Assembly (NCBI GenBank): GCA_910584735.1
Contig: CAJUBM010000016.1
Span: 1-32,122, forward strand
Source: an uncultured Muribaculaceae bacterium
Lineage (GTDB): Bacteria > Bacteroidota > Bacteroidia > Bacteroidales > Muribaculaceae
Reading direction: 5' to 3'
DNA length: 32,122 bases
The notes under the pieces are model-generated. The model had not been told where the DNA came from. It ran no database searches and was given only the letters and a program-made list of their open reading frames with translations. Positions 8,024 through 17,559 of this stretch are shown piece by piece. The first letter of the stretch is position 1; every line of letters begins with the position of its first letter. The position numbers and the translations under genes were made by a program.

Positions 8024-10198
8024 ATGGAAACCATACTGACCTCTTTCAAGAACCTGCTTGCCAAATCCGATATAACGGGGGTGAAAGACATCGAAATACC
8101 AAGAATACAGCGTTCCTACGCCCAGGGACGCCCTGACCCACACGCCACCCGCACACGCCGCCGCTTCCTGTCGGCCCTGCACAACGCCCTCGCCTGCGGA
8201 CAACCTCTGACGCTCGATTTTATCTACGGCAATGTAAAGGCCGGGAAGCTAATACCCCTCGACGGCCAGCAGCGCCTCACCACCCTCTACCTCCTCCACT
8301 GGTATGCAGCCAAACGGGAAGGGGTGGATACCGACATATTGGCACGCTTCAGCTATTCTACCCGCTACAGCGCCCGAGATTTCTGCGAACGCATGGTGGA
8401 CTATACCCCCCTCTGGACGCAGGCCCCCTCGAAAAGCATACGCAACGAGGGATGGTTCCCTCTGGACTGGCGCAACGATGCCTCCGTCAACTCCATGCTT
8501 ACCATGCTGGACGCCATACACGAGCGCTTCAGCGACATCGACAACCTCTGGGAACGCCTTGACCTGATAACATTCTATTTCCTCCCGGTAGACGAGATGG
8601 AACTCACCGATGAGATATACATAAAGATGAACTCCCGAGGGAAGCCCCTGACGCAGTTCGAGCATTTCAAGGCGGAATTCATAAAATGCCTACAGGAGGA
8701 CGCCCCCGACAAGGCCAAGCAGACAAGCCGGAAGATAGACATTGACTGGACCGACATGCTGTGGCCGTTCCGGGGGGAGGACAATATCATAGACGATGAG
8801 TTCCTGCGCTATTTCCACTTCGTGTGCGACCTGATGTGTTACCGCGACAATATGAGCGCCGACTACCCCGATGAATTCACCCTCCTCGAACGCTACTTCA
8901 AGGGAACTCGCACCCCGGAGAACACCGCCTTCCTCTCTGACAGGCTCGACTGCTGGGTACGGGTGGCCCGCGAGGAGGGAATAGCCCATTTCTTCGAACG
9001 CTTCATAAGCACCGACCACCGCCCCGGCAAGATATGCATCCCATCCGACTGGCACATCAACCTCCTTGAGGACTGCCTGCGCAACTACGAGCCGGGCGAG
9101 CGGCGCCAACGCAAGTTCACTCTGCAAAAGTCCACACTCCTCTACGCGTTCCTCGTCTACCTGCTCAACCGCGAGAAAATAGCGGAAGACGATTTCCGCC
9201 GACGCCTGCGCGTGGTCTGGAACCTCATACGCAACTCACAAAACGAGGTGGTAGACAACCCGCGAGGCGATGCCGGCAACCGTATGCCCGCAATCCTGGC
9301 ACAGACGCGCGGCATAATCCTCACCGGCACGATTGCCACAGATATAATTATCGACAACGAGGGGCGCCGTCCGAACTTCAACACCATACAGCTTGACGAG
9401 GAAACGCGCAAACTCGCGTTTACCGCCCTGAATCCGCGCGAAGCCGAAGCTCTGTTCCGACTCGAGGACCACCCGTTGCTCTATGGGCGCGTGGAGGTCG
9501 TGGGGCATGAGAACACCACGCTCTACTCACGCTTCGAGGATCTCTTCCTATGCGACTGGGACCTTGTTGACTGCGCCCTCCTTGCCTGCGGCGACTACTC
9601 CCGGCGCGAGAACAACTGGACTATAGCCCTCGGCACATTCGGACAATATGCCAAAGGAGCATGGGAAAACCTGTTCCACCGAGGGGAACGTACCCAGGAT
9701 TTCGCCAAGGTATCCCGTGCAATGTCGAACCTGCTCAACACCCCGGGTAGGATTGACGAACCTTTCTTATACGAAATCATCAACGGTTATCTCGGCCGAT
9801 GTCGAAACGAAAAGCGTTTCGACTGGCGGTATTATTACATCAAGTACCCCTCGTTCCGCCGTGGCCGATACGGCAAGTACACCATGGCGGCCGAAAAGCC
9901 ATACGAACTTGTGTCGCTCTACACCGGCAAGAAGGAATCCAACAACTCCCGCCAGTGCTTCCTTTGGGAGACAGGCGCCTACGACACCGATGAATATATC
10001 CGCTCCAAGCGATATGACGGCGCATGGCTGAAATGCCTCAACGATGCCTTCGTATTGGTGGACGATAACAACAACATCCTAAGGCGCCTGCCCGTCCCCC
10101 AAAGCCCGGACGGCATCGATACCGAAGACCGCATAATGCTATTCCACTCCAACAGCGACACCAACCTCTGGGAAGCAGCAGACACCGAACCGAATTAA
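8024..10198 (+). CDS. Large DUF262 protein, partner of the preceding gene
   Basis: The 724-residue protein carries DUF262 motifs IPRIQRSY (25-32) and DGQQRLTT (80-87), separated by a longer insert than in its neighbour (HATRTRRRFLSALHNALACG). I could find no EHI...N-type DUF1524 nuclease motif. The C-terminal half is a different domain, containing DWRYYYIKYPSF and an aromatic, charged region that I cannot assign. It begins 20 bases after the first DUF262 gene. The likeliest reading is a two-component antiviral system in which this protein supplies a sensor or regulatory role and the upstream protein supplies the nuclease. That division of labour is inferred from motifs only. Alternatively each could be an independent defence gene. 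Confidence 0.85.
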   Translation: METILTSFKNLLAKSDITGVKDIEIPRIQRSYAQGRPDPHATRTRRRFLSALHNALACGQPLTLDFIYGNVKAGKLIPLDGQQRLTTLYLLHWYAAKREGVDTDILARFSYSTRYSARDFCERMVDYTPLWTQAPSKSIRNEGWFPLDWRNDASVNSMLTMLDAIHERFSDIDNLWERLDLITFYFLPVDEMELTDEIYIKMNSRGKPLTQFEHFKAEFIKCLQEDAPDKAKQTSRKIDIDWTDMLWPFRGEDNIIDDEFLRYFHFVCDLMCYRDNMSADYPDEFTLLERYFKGTRTPENTAFLSDRLDCWVRVAREEGIAHFFERFISTDHRPGKICIPSDWHINLLEDCLRNYEPGERRQRKFTLQKSTLLYAFLVYLLNREKIAEDDFRRRLRVVWNLIRNSQNEVVDNPRGDAGNRMPAILAQTRGIILTGTIATDIIIDNEGRRPNFNTIQLDEETRKLAFTALNPREAEALFRLEDHPLLYGRVEVVGHENTTLYSRFEDLFLCDWDLVDCALLACGDYSRRENNWTIALGTFGQYAKGAWENLFHRGERTQDFAKVSRAMSNLLNTPGRIDEPFLYEIINGYLGRCRNEKRFDWRYYYIKYPSFRRGRYGKYTMAAEKPYELVSLYTGKKESNNSRQCFLWETGAYDTDEYIRSKRYDGAWLKCLNDAFVLVDDNNNILRRLPVPQSPDGIDTEDRIMLFHSNSDTNLWEAADTEPN

Positions 10199-10219
10199 AT
10201 GCTACTACTCCTATAAAGT

Positions 10220-10412
10220 GGCGGTGTATCAAAATTCGGAGACACCAATCTTCCAACGAAAGACATTATCCGAGGTTACTTTATAGTGGCGCCGGACCTC
10301 CGGGACGGCAGGCCACCCGAAGAGGCGGGGCCGGGAATTACCTCACCAAACACGGCTTTAGTTCTTCTGGTGGCCTGCCGTCCCGGAGGTTCGGCGCCAC
10401 TATAAAGTTACC
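10220..10412. repeat. Palindromic intergenic element, copy 4
   Basis: The arms (about 10274-10326 and 10362-10412) extend through TTTATAGTGGCGCC and its complement, so this copy pairs further outward than the others. The centre is short and different from the rest (around TACCTCACCAAACACGG). An inverted tail lies to the left (10220-10285, GGCGGTGTATC to CTTTATA) and faces the DUF262 genes. It differs from the copy 3 tail at about 5 of 63 positions. Confidence 0.92.
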
Positions 10413-10491
10413 ATAATACACTGCAAAACTATCAATTAATGATTTTTAATTTAATTTAACAAATTGGGGGGGTAATTTGAAGGGTTTTCTA

Positions 10492-10499
10492 TAATTTTG
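10492..10499 (+). promoter_or_regulatory. Probable -7 box upstream of secreted-protein pair
   Basis: TAATTTTG fits TAnnTTTG. No well-placed TTTG was found at the usual upstream distance. The leader to the ATG at 10621 would be about 115 bases. It contains a small inverted repeat, GATTTCG (10536-10542) and CGAAATC (10558-10564). The rest of 10413-10620 is AT-rich without other recognisable features. Confidence 0.5.
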
Positions 10500-10620
10500 C
10501 AAACAATAACAAGCCAAAAGCTAATACCCACATGCGATTTCGATATTCCTACTTATTCGAAATCCCCAATCCCGATTATATATTCCTAATTCTATAACCC
10601 TTCTAATCATAAACACGCGT

Positions 10621-12168
10621 ATGCAAATATCTATACGTTTGCTTCTGCCTATGATGTATCTTCTCGTAGGCAGCTTCACGGCTATGGCCGGAGATTATTA
10701 TTCAGAGGCAGCCGCCGCCGAAGATTCCCCGCAAGTGGTGCTGCTCACGGAACTTTCCGAAGCTGGCTCGGCCACAATAACGCCTACCGACAATAAGATA
10801 GGAGACACGGTCACATTAAAAGCTACTCTCGCAGCAGTACCTACCTATGGCTGCCAGAACATGATGACCTATTTCGCAGGCTGGCGCGATGAGACCGGCA
10901 CCATCCTGTCTACAGACCTGACATACACCTTCGAGGTAACAGGCCCGAAAGAGATAACGGCAGTGTTCAAAAGCAAGAGCAGCATCAAGGCTGCCGGTTA
11001 TTATCGCGTACGCTCAATATTCAACCGCGTCCTTACCATCGAAGGATCTTACAAATATGGAAGCGTCTCACTTACTGGGAACAACGTATTGGACGGCCTG
11101 GTAACCTGGAGCACACCGGCCGACCTGGATAAATCCAAATTTGCAAATAAAACCTATTCCGAAGTGGACAACGACCCCGGAGTAGATGTGGAAAGCATGC
11201 CATCCACGGTGATATATCTTGAAGGCACGGCAAAGAATCTTGACGCAGGGCCTAACCAAGACGCCGTAACCTCGGCAAATGCCTTAGGGCAGGGAACCGA
11301 CATAAAGACAATGACAGGCAAGACCTTTACTATCAAACCGGCTATAGGCACTCTCTGCGGTTACCATATACTCTACGGCAATATCCTGGGTGGCGGATTT
11401 AAAATGAGTGCCACCCATCACGCCCTGTTAGGGAGATGCAGTTACGACGACCCATATTCGTGGATGGCCCTGCAACCTATCGATGAAGAACATTTCGATG
11501 ATTTTTGGTTCGGGGCGGCAGCCTCGGAGGATATGCTCTTCGAAGGGGGATACTGGACGTCGATGTACACCTCCTTCCCCTATGAGTGCCGCGACGGCGT
11601 AGAGGCATACTACGTGCGGGAGACAGCCGATGTGGCCTCGGAAATCTATGCCCAGCTCACCAAGATAGAGTCCGGGCAGGTTCCGGCCTACTCCCCGGTG
11701 CTGCTGAAATGTACCGGCCTGACCTCGCGCCAGAACCGTCTGATGCCCCTGGACTATCATCTCGAACTCCCGGCATTGGAAGGGAATATGCTCGTTGGTG
11801 AATTCCAACTCTACACCGACAAAGACCTTAACGGCCAAAAGGACTTCAACCCGGAGAGCATGCGCGTACTCGGAGTAAATGCCGATGGCACGGTAGGGTT
11901 CTACAACCTGGCACAGAACGCCGACGGCACATACCCGAAACTCCTCCCCAACAAGGCATATCTCGACATCTCCAACCTCACGCGCAAAACGGCGGCAATC
12001 CGCCTGGATACCTCCGGCTCGGTGACAGGCATAGAGAACGTATGCCCCGACACCTGCATGCCCGATGACGAGGGAAGCAAGACGATATATGACCTCTACG
12101 GACGCCGCGTAGCCCATCCGCAACCCGGCTCCATCTACATCATCAACGGTAAGAAAATAGCCTACTGA
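10621..12168 (+). CDS. Secreted protein with sorting-like C-terminus
   Basis: The 515-residue protein starts with a hydrophobic leader (MQISIRLLLPMMYLLVGSFT). Residues about 45-120 resemble a small bacterial beta repeat of the InlB-like type (FAGWRDETGTILSTDLTYTF ... ITAVF). The middle, from GYYRVRSIFNRVLTIEG, is shared in outline with the next gene. The C-terminus (YDLYGRRVAHPQPGSIYIIN) looks like a short sorting tail. It is probably exported to the surface or into outer-membrane vesicles; no enzyme motif was seen. It lies 38 bases before the 653-residue gene and probably shares its transcript. The function is unknown. Confidence 0.8.
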   Translation: MQISIRLLLPMMYLLVGSFTAMAGDYYSEAAAAEDSPQVVLLTELSEAGSATITPTDNKIGDTVTLKATLAAVPTYGCQNMMTYFAGWRDETGTILSTDLTYTFEVTGPKEITAVFKSKSSIKAAGYYRVRSIFNRVLTIEGSYKYGSVSLTGNNVLDGLVTWSTPADLDKSKFANKTYSEVDNDPGVDVESMPSTVIYLEGTAKNLDAGPNQDAVTSANALGQGTDIKTMTGKTFTIKPAIGTLCGYHILYGNILGGGFKMSATHHALLGRCSYDDPYSWMALQPIDEEHFDDFWFGAAASEDMLFEGGYWTSMYTSFPYECRDGVEAYYVRETADVASEIYAQLTKIESGQVPAYSPVLLKCTGLTSRQNRLMPLDYHLELPALEGNMLVGEFQLYTDKDLNGQKDFNPESMRVLGVNADGTVGFYNLAQNADGTYPKLLPNKAYLDISNLTRKTAAIRLDTSGSVTGIENVCPDTCMPDDEGSKTIYDLYGRRVAHPQPGSIYIINGKKIAY

Positions 12169-12206
12169 CTTCCAACAAACCACAACCCAAAACCTATATC
12201 CTACTG

Positions 12207-14168
12207 ATGAAATCTATATTCCGCCACAGCATCTGCGGCGTATGCGCCATACTCACACTCGGAAGCAACGCTGCAATCAACCCCACACAGGAATTTGACG
12301 GATATTTCCGCGTACAGAACCTGTCGGGGAAAGCCGACAACTCGGCATACGTACAGGTACGCGGCCCGTTCACCGCACAACCCGACCAGACATATGAGCA
12401 GACCCGCACCGAGGCCGGCTCAATATTCCGCATCCACGCCGTGCCTGACATGTCGAAAGGCTACCTCACCTACGACATACGCACACTCCGCTCACAGGGG
12501 GTAGACGCCATAGGCACACCTATCTCCGACGAGGAATACGAGCAGACCGTTATTGACGCGCTGATGTCCGACAATCCCGTCTACGGACTCGTGCGTGCCG
12601 GATTCGAGCATGGCTATGTGTCCATCGGGCGTGCCACCGTCTCCACAGCGCTGCTATTCGTGGCCTCCCGTCTGCAAAAAGAAACATCCCAACCCAACGC
12701 AACCGAGCTTTACGAAGTGGCACGCGACTTCAACCGCAACGTCACAGCCAATCTTGACCTGTCGATACGCCTGCTACCCTGTGAGGATGCCGACGGCGTC
12801 AGCTACCGGCTGTTCTACGATACGCCCGACCTCAAAGCCGTCAGCGACTGGTACACAGATGAATCAACCGAATATACCCGCGCCCGCAAAGCCTCCTTTG
12901 AAAAAGGGATGGACGCCATGAGCACCTATCTTTCCAAATTGGGTATGCCTCTTGAAATCTTCACGGCGGCAGACGTGGCAGAGATGAAATCGTACGGCTA
13001 CGACATATCGGCAAAATACGAACTCGATGCCCAGGGTAACTGCCAGTCCTCGTTCCGTCAGATTTTCGCAGACCCCGACCTCCTCTTCAACTGGCTGAAG
13101 CTCACAATGGTGAAACTCACCGACCCCGAACGTACCCCGAACGTAACCATCGCAGGCTACAACCTGCCCGAGTTAGCCAAGAAACTACAGGAGCATTATC
13201 TGACTAAGACACTCGTGGAATATCTGCCCCGCCTCCATACCGGCACACGCTATTTCCTCATCTCCGGGCGTGTGGTCAACGGCAACGGTGACCTTGCCGC
13301 CGGCGCCGGACAGCAGCACAAGGCCACATCCACTCTCGGATTCGCCAATGCCACAGAGGTAGAGGTTGCCGCCGACTTCGGGAAATGGCTCATAAAGCCC
13401 GTAAACGATACAGACAACTCGTTCTGCATCAACGCGCTCCACAGCGACAACGATTATTCTTACAACGCCCATTATTTCGACTTCCCGATAAAGGCCGTAA
13501 ATCCCGCAACCATGACATTCCTCACCCTGGCCCCGGCAGACGAGCCGGTAAATGTAAAGGGGGTAGATGTGTATTATTCCGTACTCAAGGAAGTATCTGG
13601 AACCGTCCCGGCCCTGACCCCCTTCATGGCCCGATGCGAATATAGCGGCATGGAAGACAACCTCGTCATCCCCGACTACAACACCGTATATCCGGCCGAT
13701 GCCGACGGCCTTCAGATAAGCGACGACGTGACAGCCTCGCAGCGGTCATTACGTGCCGAGACAGCGCCCACGGCATCCGACAAATTTTTCCGTGGAGTGC
13801 TGCTCGACACCCCGCTCAACACTACCGACATGAAAAACATGTGGGATATGGAATATAACGAGGATACAGCCCCGGTCTACCGCATGACCACATGGAACTC
13901 CAACAACAACAGTTCGCTGTACTACACCAAGAATACCGACCCCGTAGTAGCGGCCAACGAGGCGTTCCTCATGCCCGAGCCGAACCCCAACAACGCCGTT
14001 TTGGTAGGTGAACCCGACAACGACACGGTTACCGCCCTTGGTACTATCACTGTCGACCCATCCACGCTTGAGCCGGGAGTGCTGTATAACCTCCAGGGCA
14101 TACCCGTCGACACGCCGCGCCCCGGAGAGGTATACATCCTTGACGGACGTAAGATATTGATGCGATGA
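12207..14168 (+). CDS. Secreted protein, distant paralogue of the preceding gene
   Basis: The 653-residue protein has a probable signal peptide (MKSIFRHSICGVCAILTLGS). Its early segment FDGYFRVQNLSG matches GYYRVRSIFNR of the upstream protein. Its VSGTVPALTPFMARCEYSGM matches ESGQVPAYSPVLLKC there, so the two appear to be related products of an old duplication. It ends in LYNLQGIPVDTPRPGEVYIL, again a sorting-like tail. A helical-looking insert of about 250 residues in the middle has no counterpart in the smaller protein. No catalytic motif was recognised. It is followed by a strong terminator at 14219-14268, so the pair forms one transcription unit. Confidence 0.8.
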   Translation: MKSIFRHSICGVCAILTLGSNAAINPTQEFDGYFRVQNLSGKADNSAYVQVRGPFTAQPDQTYEQTRTEAGSIFRIHAVPDMSKGYLTYDIRTLRSQGVDAIGTPISDEEYEQTVIDALMSDNPVYGLVRAGFEHGYVSIGRATVSTALLFVASRLQKETSQPNATELYEVARDFNRNVTANLDLSIRLLPCEDADGVSYRLFYDTPDLKAVSDWYTDESTEYTRARKASFEKGMDAMSTYLSKLGMPLEIFTAADVAEMKSYGYDISAKYELDAQGNCQSSFRQIFADPDLLFNWLKLTMVKLTDPERTPNVTIAGYNLPELAKKLQEHYLTKTLVEYLPRLHTGTRYFLISGRVVNGNGDLAAGAGQQHKATSTLGFANATEVEVAADFGKWLIKPVNDTDNSFCINALHSDNDYSYNAHYFDFPIKAVNPATMTFLTLAPADEPVNVKGVDVYYSVLKEVSGTVPALTPFMARCEYSGMEDNLVIPDYNTVYPADADGLQISDDVTASQRSLRAETAPTASDKFFRGVLLDTPLNTTDMKNMWDMEYNEDTAPVYRMTTWNSNNNSSLYYTKNTDPVVAANEAFLMPEPNPNNAVLVGEPDNDTVTALGTITVDPSTLEPGVLYNLQGIPVDTPRPGEVYILDGRKILMR

Positions 14169-14218
14169 CACACCCGCACATAGATGACAACATCAGTATG
14201 TAAATATATTTCTGCAAT

Positions 14219-14268
14219 CCTCCTGCCTTTCCTTTTCATGATTTCGGGAAGGCAGGAGGCTTTCTTTT
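14219..14268 (+). terminator. Intrinsic terminator after the secreted-protein pair
   Basis: CCTCCTGCCTT (14219-14229) pairs perfectly with AAGGCAGGAGG (14249-14259) around a 19-base loop, followed by CTTTCTTTT. It lies 50 bases past the stop of the 653-residue gene. The remaining bases up to gadB show no clear -7 box. Confidence 0.85.
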
Positions 14269-14421
14269 CCACCGTCTCACTGCCGCAGTTCTCTGCATCA
14301 TAAATAAACACACCGCCTCTCGGAACATTTCCATACACCGCAATGTTTAGAATAGAGTAAGGGCACCGCCTAAGGGAAACCCGGCCGCGCCAAAATTCAA
14401 CATTATCAAAAACTCATTTTT

Positions 14422-15846
14422 ATGATTGACAAAGATTTCAGACTTGGCGATGCCAAGACTAATGTATTTGGCTCGGACGCCATGTTGCAACCCGCGCCGG
14501 TTGATAAGATTCCCGACGGCCCCACTACTCCGGAAGTAGCATACCAGATGGTAAAGGATGAGACATTCGCCCAGACACAGCCCCGCCTCAACCTGGCAAC
14601 CTTCGTAACCACCTATATGGACGAGTATGCCACCAAGCTGATGAACGAGGCCATCAATATAAACTATATTGATGAAACGGAATATCCCCGAGTAGCCGTT
14701 ATGAACGGCAAATGTATCAACATCATCGCCAACCTGTGGAACTCGCCCGAGAAAGCGACATGGAAGACAGGCGCCCTGGCAATCGGCTCATCCGAGGCAT
14801 GTATGCTGGGCGGAATCGCCGCATGGATACGTTGGCGCGAGCGTCGCAAGAAAGAGGGCAAGCCTTATGACAAACCTAATTTCGTAATCTCCACAGGCTA
14901 CCAGATTGTATGGGAGAAATTCGCACAGCTTTGGCAGATCGAGATGCGTACAGTGCCCCTGACACTGGAGAAGACCACGCTCGACCCGCAGGAGGCGCTT
15001 AAGATGTGCGATGAGAATACGATATGCATCGTCCCCATACAGGGTGTTACCTGGACCGGCCTTAACGATGACGTGGAGGCTCTTGACAAAGCCCTCGACG
15101 AGTTCAACGCCAAGACCGGCTACGACATACCTATCCATGTGGACGCTGCCACCGGCGGTTTCATACTGCCGTTCCTCGATCCCGACCGCAAATGGGACTT
15201 CCGCCTGAAATGGGTGCTTTCCATAAGCACCTCCGGCCATAAATTCGGCCTTGTATATCCCGGCCTGGGATGGGTGGTATGGAAGGACAAACAGTACCTG
15301 CCCGAGGTAATGTCGTTCAGCGTGAACTATCTCGGCGCCGAAATCCGCCAGGTAGGTCTTAACTTCTCACGTCCGGCCGCACAGATTCTCGGACAATATT
15401 ACCAGTTCATACGCCTCGGATTCGAGGGTTACAAGAACGTACAGGCCAACTCGCTGGCAATCGCCAAATATCTGCACTCCACGGTGAGCGCCATGCCCGA
15501 GTTCCAGGCCTATTCCCCGGATGTGCCCAACCCGATTTTCACCTGGCTGATGAAGCCCGACTACCAGAAGGATGCCAAATGGACACTGTTCGACCTCCAG
15601 GACAAACTCGCCCAAAAGGGATGGATGGTACCGGCCTACACTATGCCGGCCAACATAGAGAACATCGTCGTGATGCGCGTCCTGTGCAAGCAGGGATTCA
15701 GCCGCGATATGGCCGACCAGCTGCTTAACGATATACGTTTCGCAGTGAACGAGCTTAACGCGCTGGAATACCCCACCCCCACACGCATCGCCATGGAGAA
15801 GAATGTGCCACTGGTTGCCAAGACCTTCAACCACACAGGGAAATAA
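14422..15846 (+). CDS. gadB: Glutamate decarboxylase
   Basis: The 474-residue PLP enzyme converts L-glutamate to GABA and CO2, consuming a cytoplasmic proton. The PLP lysine is Lys274 in STSGHKFGLVYPG, close to Lys276 of E. coli GadB. The substrate-cofactor region HVDAATGGFI precedes it. The N-terminus (FRLGDAKTNVFGSDAM) is typical of bacterial GAD. The C-terminus FNHTGK keeps a His (471) in the place where E. coli His465 closes the active site at neutral pH, so a pH-gated enzyme is likely. gadC follows after 141 bases. No convincing promoter box was found in the upstream gap. Confidence 0.97.
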   Translation: MIDKDFRLGDAKTNVFGSDAMLQPAPVDKIPDGPTTPEVAYQMVKDETFAQTQPRLNLATFVTTYMDEYATKLMNEAININYIDETEYPRVAVMNGKCINIIANLWNSPEKATWKTGALAIGSSEACMLGGIAAWIRWRERRKKEGKPYDKPNFVISTGYQIVWEKFAQLWQIEMRTVPLTLEKTTLDPQEALKMCDENTICIVPIQGVTWTGLNDDVEALDKALDEFNAKTGYDIPIHVDAATGGFILPFLDPDRKWDFRLKWVLSISTSGHKFGLVYPGLGWVVWKDKQYLPEVMSFSVNYLGAEIRQVGLNFSRPAAQILGQYYQFIRLGFEGYKNVQANSLAIAKYLHSTVSAMPEFQAYSPDVPNPIFTWLMKPDYQKDAKWTLFDLQDKLAQKGWMVPAYTMPANIENIVVMRVLCKQGFSRDMADQLLNDIRFAVNELNALEYPTPTRIAMEKNVPLVAKTFNHTGK

Positions 15847-15861
15847 CACCCCGTGACTGAT

Positions 15862-15906
15862 AACCGGCCGGCAAATGCAGCAGTTACCTGTGTCTGCCGG
15901 TCGGCT
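15862..15906 (+). other. Intercistronic hairpin between gadB and gadC
   Basis: AACCGGCCGGCA (15862-15873) and TGCCGGTCGGCT (15895-15906) pair over nearly 12 positions, including G-U pairs, around a 21-base loop, and are followed by ATATTT. It could be a partial terminator or a processing/stability element that sets the gadC to gadB ratio. Confidence 0.55.
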
Positions 15907-15987
15907 ATATTTAACACCAAACACAAACATTGAGAGCCTCTAAGACTACGAGGTCCCTGTGACTTCGACATCTAAAACAAATCAATT

Positions 15988-17559
15988 ATGGCAACAAATA
16001 AGGAAACAGCACCGGGTGGCGTGCCATCGAAGAAGCCGGCGGTAAAGTCAGCGGTAAAGCTCGGGGTATTTACCCTTATGATAATGAACATAGTGGCAGT
16101 GGTATCGCTTCGAGGACTCCCTGCCGAGGCCGAATACGGGATGAGTTCGGCTTTCTACTATCTTTTCGCAGCACTGGTATTCCTTATCCCGGTATCACTG
16201 GTAGCCGCCGAACTGGCCGCGATGTTCCCCTACCAGCAAGGCGGTATGTTCCGCTGGATAGGTGAAGCGTTCGGGCGTAAGACAGGCTTCCTGGGTATCT
16301 GGCTCCAGTGGGTGGAGAGCACCATATGGTTCCCGACCGTACTGACCTTCGGGGCCGTATCCCTGGCCTTCATCGGTATGGACCACATGGCCGACTCGCA
16401 CCTGGCCGCCAACAAATACTATACCATCGTGGTAGTGCTGGCAATATACTGGGTGGCTACCCTCATTTCGATGAAAGGACTGGGATGGGTAGGCAAGATT
16501 TCAAAAATCGGCGGTATAGTGGGAACTGTGATTCCCGCCGGCCTGCTGGTGATATGCGGAGTGGTGTATCTTGCCATGGGCGGACATTCCCAGATGGATT
16601 TCCACGGCAATTTCATCCCTGACTTCTCTAACTTCGACAATATAGTCCTGGCGGCATCCATATTCCTCTTCTATGCCGGCATGGAGATGTCGGGCATACA
16701 TGTACGCGATGTGAAGAACCCCACGGTGAACTACCCGAAAGCCGTATTCGGAGGCGCACTTATAACGGTGCTTATCTTCGTGCTCGGCACCTATGCGTTA
16801 GGCATAATCATCCCCGCAAAGGATATAAACCTCGTTCAGAGCCTGCTGGTAGGGTTTGACAACTATATGGCAGCCTTCCACCTCACATGGCTCACGCCGG
16901 TAATAGCCATAGCGCTGGCCTTCGGCGTACTGGCAGGGGTGCTGACCTGGGTAGCCGGCCCTTCCAAAGGTATATTCGCAGTGGGCCAGGCAGGGTATCT
17001 GCCACCTTTCTTCCAGAAAACCAACAAATCGGGAGTACAGAAGAACATTCTGCTTATCCAGGGCGGGGCTGTGACATTGCTGTCGCTGCTGTTCGTAGTT
17101 ATGCCTTCGGTGGAGAGCTTCTACCAGATTCTTTCCCAGCTTACCGTGCTGCTCTACCTTATAGCCTACCTGCTGATGTTCGCAGCCGCCATATATCTGC
17201 GTTACTCAATGAAAAACGCCAAGCGACCCTTCCGCATAGGGAAGAGAGGGAACTGGCTTATGTGGCTGGTAGGAGGGACAGGCTTCCTTGGCTCGCTGCT
17301 CGCCTTCGTGCTAAGCTTCTTTCCCCCGGGACAGATTCCGATGGGTTCTCCCTCGGTATGGTACATAGTGCTTTTCGGAGGAGTGGCCCTGTTCGTGATA
17401 CTGCCGTTTGTAATACTGCACTTCCGTAAACCGTCGTGGGTGAATCCGGCCAGCAACTTCGTTCCGTTCCATTGGCAGAAAGACCCTGAATCACAGGCCA
17501 AACTTGCCGAGGCACAGAAAGAGTTCGAAGAAAAAGAAAACCAGGCCGGCTCAATCTGA
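15988..17559 (+). CDS. gadC: Glutamate/GABA antiporter
   Basis: The 523-residue APC-family membrane transporter shows about 12 hydrophobic segments. It starts with a basic cytoplasmic stretch before VKLGVFTLMIMNIVAVVSLR and has the family-typical GLPAEAEYG loop. It would exchange external glutamate for the GABA made by GadB, completing the acid-resistance cycle. The charged C-terminal tail of about 45 residues (WQKDPESQAKLAEAQKEFEE) is where E. coli GadC has its pH-sensitive plug, though the sequence differs. Its stop overlaps the ribF stop on the other strand by 9 bases. The call rests on the adjacent gadB; another amino-acid substrate is possible but less likely. Confidence 0.93.
   Translation: MATNKETAPGGVPSKKPAVKSAVKLGVFTLMIMNIVAVVSLRGLPAEAEYGMSSAFYYLFAALVFLIPVSLVAAELAAMFPYQQGGMFRWIGEAFGRKTGFLGIWLQWVESTIWFPTVLTFGAVSLAFIGMDHMADSHLAANKYYTIVVVLAIYWVATLISMKGLGWVGKISKIGGIVGTVIPAGLLVICGVVYLAMGGHSQMDFHGNFIPDFSNFDNIVLAASIFLFYAGMEMSGIHVRDVKNPTVNYPKAVFGGALITVLIFVLGTYALGIIIPAKDINLVQSLLVGFDNYMAAFHLTWLTPVIAIALAFGVLAGVLTWVAGPSKGIFAVGQAGYLPPFFQKTNKSGVQKNILLIQGGAVTLLSLLFVVMPSVESFYQILSQLTVLLYLIAYLLMFAAAIYLRYSMKNAKRPFRIGKRGNWLMWLVGGTGFLGSLLAFVLSFFPPGQIPMGSPSVWYIVLFGGVALFVILPFVILHFRKPSWVNPASNFVPFHWQKDPESQAKLAEAQKEFEEKENQAGSI

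Noticed and set aside
11428..12183. 251-residue minus-strand open frame opposite the 515-residue secreted protein
   Set aside because: The sense gene has a signal peptide, a sorting-like tail and a paralogue; the antisense frame has no such features.
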